From positions 520,368,185 through 520,432,184 of the forward strand of contig NC_081414.1 in NCBI RefSeq assembly GCF_030272615.1: a DNA stretch of 64,000 nucleotides. The letters run 5' to 3'. The notes under the pieces are model-generated. The model did not search any database. It saw nothing but the letters and a program-made list of their open reading frames with translations, and was not told where the DNA came from. Shown one piece after another: positions 55,627 to 64,000 of the stretch. Positions within the stretch are counted from its first letter, which is position 1. Each line of letters begins with the position of its first letter. Both the position numbers and the translations under genes were made by a program. The DNA is from Cryptomeria japonica. Its lineage: Eukaryota > Streptophyta > Pinopsida > Cupressales > Cupressaceae.

Positions 55627-58284
55627 ATGGGTTCTAAGCAACGTCAAAAGAAAAAAAAGAGGACAATGACAGTGGACGAAATTCAAGCACAAAGAGAGAA
55701 GGAGGCAAAACGCCAAAGAGATCGAAGATCACAACAACGACAATTGAATAACACTTCTGAAGCATCTAGTTCAGTGCCCGTTGTAGATGAGACCATTGAA
55801 GACATCATGATGGATGCAAGAAATGTAGAACCACACACGGGTATGACTGTTGATGCAAATGTTGATGTGGATGCGAATCCTGGTATGTTTTTAAATCCTG
55901 ATGACTATGATGCCAATCAAATTGCTGATTTAAATGAAGCTGGATATAAACTTCATACACCAATACGAAAAGAAATAAAAACTGAAAATATTACACCACC
56001 CTCTCTAAAAGAAAACGAATGTAATTTGTTTACTATTGATAGCAATGTGCTAGATAATCTTAATGGGTTAGTTTCTTGGAGACAAATTATAACACATGCA
56101 AATAGATTATATAAACAATTTTTCTATAATAAAAAGTTAGGATTCCAATGTCAATTAATGCTACAATTAATAAAAATGTTAAAAATGCGTAAAGTCATGA
56201 AAAAAATAGGTATTTATGCAAAACCAAAAAGAAAAGATGAATCATATAAGCAAGTTGTATCTACTGTTGCTAGTGCCATTGATTCTATAGGAAAAACAAG
56301 TCGATCTAAAGATAAGAATGCAACACATAGAGTTATAACGACTGCTATAGTTGACAAAATGATTGTTAGTAAAAGAATGTTAAGTGATATAAGTGGCTAT
56401 TTGAACTTACATTGTAGAACCTTGTCAAGAGCGGCCAAAAGAAGAGAAACAATTGAAATTGATCCACTAAACCATTGTTGGAGTTTTAGTGGTAGACTTC
56501 AAAGGTCGGACATGAAATTAAATGATGAAACTAAACAATTAATTGCAAAATTTTGGCATGATAACACTAGAGTTTCATCAAATGCTAGAGATGTTTTAAA
56601 GTTAAGGGTGGGATAAAAAATTCGTGATCCTCATCCAAAACATCTTCTTGACATGACTCAAACTGAATTCTTTAAAAAATTTAGTGATGAATTTGTGTTA
56701 ATGAATTTACGAATTAGTCAAAGATCATTTGAAAAATGCAAACCCTGGTATGTTAAAATCAATAAACAAAGAATATCTTGTTGTTGTAAAACTCATGTCT
56801 AGTTTCGTTACTATTATGATGTTTTTCAATATATTCGTTGTATGTTGCATGGTAATGATCTTGTGCAGGATTGTGGTGTTTATGTTCCACCTGAAACTAT
56901 AAAAGATTTTATTGGAAGTTTATTTTGTAAACCACCTACTGAACAATTATTTCTTTCCAGTTCATGCATTTATGGTCTTTGCAATTTATGTGGGAACTAT
57001 TCTTCAATAGGTGAATGTTTGCATGAACATGTTTCATCTAAGTTTGGACAAAAAATGGTTGATGTTAGGAGATTTAAAAATATAGAATACCCTCTAAAGG
57101 ATGGAAAGATGGGGAAACGTTTAGAATTGATTACTATACAGAATAGTATGAATGCATTTATTAGTGAGTTTAAAACTCATATTGTTCCAAAATATGTGAA
57201 ACATTCCCAACATGCCCGATGGCTTGATGGACAGTTTCGCATATGCAAGAACACATTTCCAGTTGGAACAATAGTATCAGTTGTGGATTTTGCAGAAAAT
57301 TATACTCTAAAACCATAAGAGGAAACTCAATCACAATACTACAACTCAGTGCAAGTGGCCATATTTGCGCACATTATATATAGACATGACCATGACAGTA
57401 TAGAAGATAATAGAAAATTTTTGAGGGAGTATCATTTCTATGTTAGCGATAATTGATTACACTCTTCAGAGTTTGTCCAACATTGCTTCGAGGTATTTTA
57501 TGATAATCTTAAGGAAAGAGAAATTGACATGAAACAACATATGATATGGTCAGATAACTGCACTAGACAATTAAAAAATGCAAGAATGTTTTATTGGCTA
57601 TGCAAAGTTCACAAGATAACCAATGTCCAACATTTATGGAGTTTTTTTGAAGCGGGACATGGTAAGGGGGAACACGATGGAGCCGGTGCCTGTATAAAAA
57701 GAGCTCTTGCTAGAGAACAATTGAAATTTGAGGATGCAGTGAAATTCAGAGATGCTCGTGCAGTTGTAGATTGGTGCAATTCAAAGTTGTCAAAAGGATC
57801 AACTGAAAACTTTGCAATTCGACGTTTCTTCTGGTTGATAGAGGAAGATAGTATTCCTATTCGGCATGATTGTAATACCATCATTGGATCAGCTAAATGG
57901 CATTTGTTTAAGAGTTCTAATTCAAACACATGGACTATATTCACAAGGCAACTTGCTTGCTTTTGTCAGTTTTGTGTTTCCCGAGATTGGGAATTTTGTG
58001 AGAATAAAGAATGGGTTGAAGAATGGCAACAAAGATCATTGACACCCATAGATGCAAATGATCCACATGAAAGAACTGATGAAGATATGGATCAAATGTT
58101 TGCATCAAATGACTATGATCACATTTCAGATCTTATACAACAAGGTAAAATTATTTTTGAAATTTGTTTTGATTTGTTAAATAGTACATAAATTTATGAA
58201 ATCTTACAGTGTATATTTTTGTTTTTATTTCTCATTAAATATTAAAATAAAATTGTTTTGTGCATAGGACATGTCTATGCTATT
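55627..58284 (+). pseudogene. DDE-like transposase, copy 2, four stops, cut in exon 2
   Basis: ATG 55627 (context AAAAATGGG). Exon 1 to 58145 is one frame of about 840 codons with stops at 56614, 56800, 57316 and 57454 and no frameshift. N-terminus is basic (K-Q-R-Q-K-K-K-K-R, Q-R-D-R-R-S-Q-Q-R), then acidic. A helix-turn-helix-like stretch lies at about 56370-56450. A Cys/His-rich region follows (S-C-C-C-K-T-H near 56780; C-I-Y-G-L-C-N-L-C near 56965). The core has D-F-A-E-N-Y (D at 57286), W-S-D-N (D at 57553) and E-A-G-H-G-K-G-E-H-D-G (E at 57649). The pattern of these motifs, in this order and spacing, suggests an RNase H-fold DDE/D enzyme that cuts and joins DNA. Intron 58146-58267 (GT...AG, phase 1) leads into H-V-Y-A-I, then element VII. 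Confidence 0.8.
58146..58267 (+). other. intron in transposase copy 2, conserved in copy 1
   Basis: CAAG|GTAAAATT...TGTGCATAG|GACATGTC. Spliced reading gives Q-Q-G-H-V-Y-A-I, matching S-G-[ ]-H-V-Y-T in copy 1 at the same phase. In copy 1 the acceptor reads GCAA instead of GCAG. Confidence 0.78.
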
Positions 58285-59519
58285 TGTAGTACCCCTACCG
58301 TAATCGATCTCTAACCTTGGTTTAATCTTGATTAGTTTATCGTGATATTATGATTATAATCAGATGTTGATTTTACACATAGCTATTGATGTGGTTTTCT
58401 CACTAGTTTTATGCTAGTTGTTTAGTGTTCTTATTTCATGGTATTCATCGAGCTAACGCATTCATTAAGTTATTATATATGTATGCATGTATGATCGTTG
58501 GTTGCAGGAGATTTCAGGTACGAAGTCGCATGAGTGTGAGGTTCGTCGTCACCTGGTTTTGCAGGTTTGAGCATACCTTTTTAATCCTTAGAGTTGGATT
58601 AGGTGGTCGTAAGACCTTAGTCGGCCTTAGTCGTGCTCAAGTGAGCATCGTCAGTCGTCGTCGGTGATCCCTGTTTGTTGGGTTTGCGAGTCGTCTGTTT
58701 GGTTGACTTTCTCGATTTACGTGCTTGGTGTGCATGATTAAATTGATTATTTAGTCTTTAGTAATTGTCTTGATTAAATATGCGTTCGTGCATTGATGAT
58801 TAATGGATTTAATTAATCGGGTATTCGTTATGTGATTTTCGTTGTTAATAAATTGCCTATTTTAAATTGGAAGTAAAATTGAATTAAATGACTATTTTGA
58901 ATATTTAATGCATTTATATATATGCTGTTGAAAAAGGAAAGCTTTGTATTTTATCGCAATGGATTAATTGTATTCTGTGGCTTCTGAATTTTGAAAGATT
59001 AAATTTGTTTAAATGAGGAAATCGAATTTTGAATTGAAAAGGCAAGTTATTTGTTGTGTTTGTGAGAAAGGATTAATTTTTAAGTATTATTTTTAAATAA
59101 AAGTTTTATTCCAAAAATAGAAAATTTTGGGTCAACTCTTCCATATAACCCAATTTGGGAAATTTGGAGAGGAGGGAGATTTTTGGAGGAATTTTGGTTG
59201 GAAAAGATTTTGGAGACAAAATTGGAGGATTTGGGAGGAAGAAACGGCTGCTGGATCTGGCAGGTGGGCTCTCCCTCAGCCATACCAGGATTGCGAATCG
59301 AGGTAGGATTCTGAACTGGTTATCGAAAATCAATTTGGATGTCCATTTGAATTTGGCTGGAGATTTTAATTTGAGATGTGTTCTCATCATTTCTATTTGG
59401 GGGTTTGAATCCCTTTGTTATTGGGAAGGAGGAAAATCACCAAGAACTTGAACCGAACCAGTCCTTTTTAAACCGAATTTCTATTGAATCGGATTTGCTT
59501 ATCAAATTGGGTGATGGGC

Positions 59520-59775
59520 GTTTGTTTTAGTTTTCAGACTGGGCGTTTTTATCAAATTTGTTTTTCTATTTAAACTTCATTCTGGGAATGTAACCGGACT
59601 GTGTGTTTTTAATTAGCAAAATAATATAAAAAGGGCCGAACTGTGTGTTCTAATCTGAAATTTTAAACGTTTTTTTTTGTTTCACGCCGAGCTGGGCGTT
59701 TCGCGTTAATTTATCGGGCTGGGCTTTTTGTTCAAACCCCCCCCCCCCCCCCGGACTGTGCGTTTTTATTGTTTT
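59520..59775 (+). repeat. degenerate repeat GGRCTGKGCGTTTTTAT, six copies
   Basis: GACTGGGCGTTTTTATC, GGACTGTGTGTTTTTAAT, GAACTGTGTGTTCTAAT, GAGCTGGGCGTTTCGCG, GGGCTGGGCTTTTTG and GGACTGTGCGTTTTTATT at irregular 35-70 bp steps, around the TATA-like box. Possible promoter-proximal protein sites. Confidence 0.65.
59625..59634 (+). promoter_or_regulatory. TATA-like box in element VII LTR
   Basis: TATAAAAAGG in an LTR position suited to the U3/R border. Not tested by any transcript evidence. Confidence 0.35.
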
Positions 59776-60030
59776 AACTGTGTTTTGGGGTTGGAGGCGG
59801 GGAGCGGAGCTCCCCCGCTCCTCCTCCCCCCTTCCATCCCCCACACGCTACCCTTATGCCTCCCCCGTCCCCCTTCGCTGGCATTGAGACCAGGCCGCGG
59901 CACACTGCGGTGGCCGCAGGGCCGCGGTGGCCGCAGGGCACCGCGGACCTGCGGGCACGGCCGTCTGGCCGGGTTGAGAAGGCGCTGAGCTAGGGTTAGG
60001 GCACGGCCCTTCCCAGCTCGCTCGCCTTTT
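59738..60030. repeat. C17 homopolymer and GC-rich island in element VII LTR
   Basis: A run of about 17 C at 59738-59752 starts a 280-bp island of high GC with GGCCGCGGTGGCCGCAGGG-type short repeats (59900-59945). Confidence 0.8.
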
Positions 60031-62621
60031 TTAAAAAAAAAAAAGCATTTCCTTTTAATAAAAGAACATGGTGTTATTTTAATGCGTTTCTAATTTTCAA
60101 CGTAGTTTGTTTTTAACGTGGTTTTAAGTGCGTTTTAATGAAAGTGTTTTTAGTTCAAAAAAAAAAAGGGGTTTATAATATATTGAATATTATTGTAATG
60201 TTAGTGATTAGTTAGTTCTTAATTGTGGTTAAGGAGGCATTAAACTTGACAAATGTTAGTTGGCAGCGATTAACTTTATAATGGAGTTATAGGGTAATTG
60301 TTTTCAACTTCATTTGGTGATTTACGCCTTCTTTCTAATTGAGTTCTTCAAATGTGAATTTTCGCAATGGAACATTGTTGTCTATTTTCCTATTGATCTT
60401 GGATTAACGAATCTAGATCTTACCTCCTAGCTGATTAAGGAAGTTGGCTAAGTGAGTTAGTATTGTTTAAAAACGGAATAGAATATTATGCATTGGGAAT
60501 GACTATCTCCATTTAGATTCTCTTTCTGCATTTTTATTTTCGTAATCCTTATTATGTAACTGGAATTGAAATTATGAATCTGTAGAGAATGAATTTAGAC
60601 CAGTATGTTAATGATGTTTTGGAATGGAGATTAAATATCTTATATTAATTGTTTAATGGTTGTCTGTATTTGATTAATACGAATTGGTTAAAAACTCAAT
60701 TTGGCTTATATGTCTGTTTATGCTTTGAATTTTAACGAGTTAGAAAACCAAGAACGACTTATCCCTTGATAAGGTAGATAACTGTAAGTTGTTTTAGATC
60801 TTGTAGAAAACTTGATTGTCGTTTAATGATTAAATCAATTTGAGAAAATATTGTCTTTTCTGATTATTGCCTTGCGAGTTTAATTTTTGTATTCGCCTTT
60901 AATTATGAAATGGCATATTTTGCTTTGTTTAAATAGGACCCCGTCGTATGGATTGACTTGGTGTACCTATTTCAGTCCTCGAATTTTGAGTTGACTATGG
61001 ATTGTGATGTTGACTTAGTTGGTTATATCCTCTTTGTGTGAGTCGAACGATGATTCATGGTTGACCTTAGTTGTCAGGTCTCTAGTTAGAGTACCGTCAG
61101 TAAGTGATTACCCTTGAGTCGTGTTTGGCCTGATGATTGTATCTTCTTGAACTCCGTTCGTCTGACCATGTGTATTCCTTGGTTTGAGTTCGTCTGAGTT
61201 GGTCTAGTGTCGTATGGGAAAGTGGCTTTCGATTGGGGGCCGCGCCCAAAGTGGCTGCTGGGTAACCCGTCGAAAGTGAGTCTAATAAGTGATAACCTAA
61301 GTAGATTAGAATATAATTTATAATTAAGATAATTGTGCCTCACACATGAGACGAGTGCTATCATAGATTCGACATGCTGTGAGAAGGCCTGAAATGGCAA
61401 ACTACCTTCCTTGCCTTCGCGAGAGGATGTGTGGGTCCACATGAGCCTTGGATGGGCCGGAAGTTCGGATTAGGTTGCCAGGGTAACCCAGTGTGTGTGG
61501 GACCGGGACCTATGAAGACTTTCAATGGTAACCATACCAGGTCGTGTGATGACACTTGTCCCTACGTTCGCTAGTGTGTTGTCGTTTTGTCCTGTTAGGA
61601 GTATCTTTGTGAGTCGTCCTTTTGTCTCTGCCCTTGTGAGTGTCGGTTTTGTGTTAGACCTTGGGTGGTGATGGCTCAGTATTATGGATTCTCTCTTGGA
61701 CTCTTGTTTTAGCTTTGATTATGTTCAGCTGGATCCTATTCTTTTCAAGGATCCTTTATGTATTAATGGACCGATGTGGTCGCTTGTATATTGTTTATAT
61801 TTCGCCATGATGGCCGGATGGTAATGGTGTAACCTCTTGTATTCTTATCTTTATTAATTATCAGAGGGGTCTTGCAGTTGAGCAGACCCGGAGATGTAGC
61901 CCTTTAGGGGTGAACTCCGAGATCATTATGGTGTTATGTGATGTATTCTCTTATGTTTCCTTTATTCAGCTTTTTCATGTATGATTAGCTTATGTTAGAA
62001 TGGTTAAGTGGATAATTGGAAATAACTATAAATGCTTATATTCAGTTCTATCTTGAATGCCATGTGGATCGAATGCATAATTGGTTGAGATGCAATTTAT
62101 CGTAATGCATGTGTGAAATCGTCCTTTTAATGCAATAAGTTGGAATAGGAATGTAACTTAGGGTAACGAATTATACTCAGTTGTCGTTAAGGAATTTAAA
62201 TATGCTTGGAAAGATCTCTTATGTCATGATGGAATCCTAGTGTATTAGAAAATGTAGATGTATGGTTTGTAATTTTAAATTGAAAAACTTGAATGAGGTT
62301 GATGAATGGATCTTAATGGATGAATCCTTGTTGTGATTTATATTTCCGTCCTTTGAAGGAAGTTTATCCTGTTTATGAAATTATCTCGTTATTAAGATAT
62401 TCAGCGTAATGGATTGATTGTGTGAGTTAAATGAATTTTGAAAATTAAGTAATCTCGTTGGGAAACTCTTTAGGAGATTGTTGTTAATGTCTTCCGCTAT
62501 GTAATCTGAATCTTTGGTATCTTGTGGCATCTTATGTGTTGTAACTTTAAAAAAAAAAAATTTGCACTCTATTCTTGTGTTATGGCTTTATCCCTTCGGG
62601 GTTTCCTGGCGGGGTATTACA

Positions 62622-62636
62622 TTTAGTATCAGAGCC
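62622..62636 (+). other. primer-binding site of element VII
   Basis: TTTAGTATCAGAGCC, one base from the usual TTTGGTATCAGAGCC, directly after GGGGTATTACA. Confidence 0.85.
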
Positions 62637-64000
62637 CATGTTGCAAACATTGGGATCTCTGGTGTCGCGTGTGCCCTCTATTTGTGTGAGGTGTATCGAC
62701 CTTATGTGTATGCTTGTCCTCCTTTTGCATGTGGGTGATTGAGCAGATCTTGACGGGTGTGTAACGTGTGTGTTCACACCTTGTTTTCGCCTTCTTGATG
62801 TTGGTGTTTGTTTAAGATTATGATGTAGCTTAATGTTGTCCACTTGAAGGACTAGTATGGCAATTATTGAATGCTTATTTTGCAGAAAATTAAATGATGA
62901 TCACCATTCCTCTCTCTCTTTCTTTCTGGAAATTAAATATTTAAGATATGTGTAATTATCTTTGATTTGAGTTTCTTGTTTGCAAGAGAAAAGGGTGTGA
63001 CTTCTTGAACCCTTGTGTGAGCCTTATGTCGCTTGTGTTTTAGATTATTAGAGGGCTTTGGGTTTAAAAATTTATTTTGGCTATTGGAAGGAAACTGTAT
63101 GTGTATGTTTAAATAATTCCCCATGTGTATTTTGTAGGAGTAGCATGATTAAATTCTATCTTAGTAAGGTGCATCACTATGCGAATAGTCAAATTATGTG
63201 AAACTGCTTGGTTTATAGAAGAAGTACTAAAAAGAGCATGTTATTGTAGCTTTGAGAGAGTATTAATGTGTTTTCCGAAAGATTGTCTTATGTGTTTTAT
63301 TAAACCAGTTTGATTGGAGATATACTTTAGCAAATGCTCCATTGAACTCGCTTTTGGGTATATGAAATTACCTTAATGTGTTTAGAAAATGCGAATGGAA
63401 AAGCTTGTTTGATGTGCATGCATTAATATGTTTTAATTGGGTAATAGCTCTTCGCTTATCTTTGATCGTAATGTGATCTTCTCTAATCGGTGCAATTATG
63501 ACTCGTTTCTATAATGTATTATTATGGAGTGAGTGTTCTTAAGAGGTCTTGCATTATCAAAAAGATTGCCTCTCTTGATCTCTGTTTTGTTTGGAAAACT
63601 AGAACCTCCTGTTGCAACCATAATTATTGGAAGTGTTTTGGTTAGGCTAATTTTATCTTTCTAATCGGTAGCGAAATGAAAACCGTGTAATTAAATGATA
63701 GGCTTATAGTGGGAAATTTAAAATTGCAGCGTGATCTTGTTTGATCTTGCGTGTTTTGTAGGAAATGGTTTGGTTATCAAACTCTCTTTCCCTTCTCTTT
63801 GCCTAATCATGAGATTTTTATAGAAATGATATTAAGAGTGCATTGATTTTCATTGAATGCTTATAACCATGTGAAATTGTATGTTTGCTTTTGGCTTCAT
63901 AGTGATAGATGAAAGTCTTAAGCTTTAGAAATGAATTTACTTAGCTAGAAATTTAATTATGAATGCTTAGTGAGATTTGAGGAAGCTATAGGAATGATGT
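62637..64000 (+). other. leader of element VII, no ORF
   Basis: AT-rich, no protein frame; gag would be expected beyond the window. Confidence 0.5.

Larger units (their letters stand above)
54267..58284 (+). mobile_element. DNA transposon family, copy 2 (element VI), left part
   Basis: Left end AGGGTCAGTGCAAGAAGATG at 54267 matches the termini of the element at 15315-25960 (15 of 18 from GGT onwards). It carries the same transposase gene in the same distance order, with subterminal repeats upstream (54289-54312, 54537/54706 and 55140-55450). It is cut in exon 2, 17 bp after the intron, by element VII at 58285. The right inverted repeat must lie beyond the window. Confidence 0.78.
58285..62621 (+). 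repeat. 5' LTR of element VII, 4337 bp
   Basis: Begins inside exon 2 of the transposase and ends two bases before the PBS-like sequence. Contains a TATA-like box, a degenerate repeat and a GC-rich island. Short ORFs inside, on both strands, show no family features. Confidence 0.8.
58285..64000 (+). mobile_element. element VII, gypsy-type LTR retrotransposon, 5' LTR and leader
   Basis: Long LTR 58285-62621, PBS, then 1.36 kb of leader to the window edge without an ORF. Ends TGTAGTACCCC and GGGGTATTACA are inverted. The combination of these ends, the tRNA-Met primer site and a very long LTR is what I know from Del/Tekay chromoviruses of gypsy type; with no pol in view this is inference. Candidate duplication CTATT at 58280-58284. 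Confidence 0.78.

Noticed and set aside
59728-59988. Plus-strand ORF of 86 codons, Pro/Arg-rich
   Set aside because: Starts in a C homopolymer and GC-rich repeats inside the element VII LTR.

Overview
Eukaryotic nuclear DNA, almost certainly from a large-genome land plant. My best guess is a conifer or other gymnosperm; no species marker is visible. The reasons are wall-to-wall nested plant LTR retrotransposons (Ty1/copia and Ty3/gypsy with tRNA-Met primer sites), LTRs up to about 4.3 kb, AT-rich sequence with signs of CpG decay, and no recognisable host gene in 64 kb. One run of exactly 500 N (18453-18952) marks an assembly gap in a CT-rich microsatellite.

Left block (1-35373). A minus-strand Ty1/copia element (copia I) enters from the left edge, in its RNase H, and ends with its 5' LTR at 35373. 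Three other elements interrupt it, each datable by its target-site duplication: (a) a plus-strand, Tat-like, non-autonomous LTR element at 4731-14598 (TSD GTGTC, LTRs about 98-99% identical), carrying one long low-complexity ORF and no pol; (b) a DNA transposon at 15315-25960 with near-perfect terminal inverted repeats and a GCT duplication, carrying a DDE-like transposase gene on plus, a convergent second gene on minus, a 360-bp tandem array between them and palindromic arrays near its left end; (c) a minus-strand gypsy element at 26353-34454 (TSD CCTCT) with a decayed integrase and LTR-like terminal repeats that carry a TATA box, a likely spliced leader and an ORF. Removing (b) and (c) rejoins the copia I LTR into a continuous text.

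Middle (35374-37048) is unassigned sequence flanking copia I.

Right block (37049-64000) is a nest of six elements, each opened and none closed inside the window: copia II (+, only LTR, PBS and leader), interrupted by copia III (-, gag-like zinc-knuckle region plus a non-pol ORF), interrupted by copia IV (+, complete gag-pol frame with 11 stops and no frameshift), interrupted by element V (unclassified, begins TGTCATGCC), interrupted by element VI (a second, divergent copy of the DDE DNA transposon family), interrupted in its second exon by element VII (gypsy-type, 4.3-kb LTR and PBS, running off the right edge).

The most interesting object is the DNA transposon family represented by (b) and VI. 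Both copies share terminal sequence, subterminal repeats, a 5-6 kDa-step collinear transposase frame with D..D..E-like motifs (DFAENY, WSDN, EAGHGKGEHDG) and one conserved intron. I cannot assign it to a named superfamily from memory.
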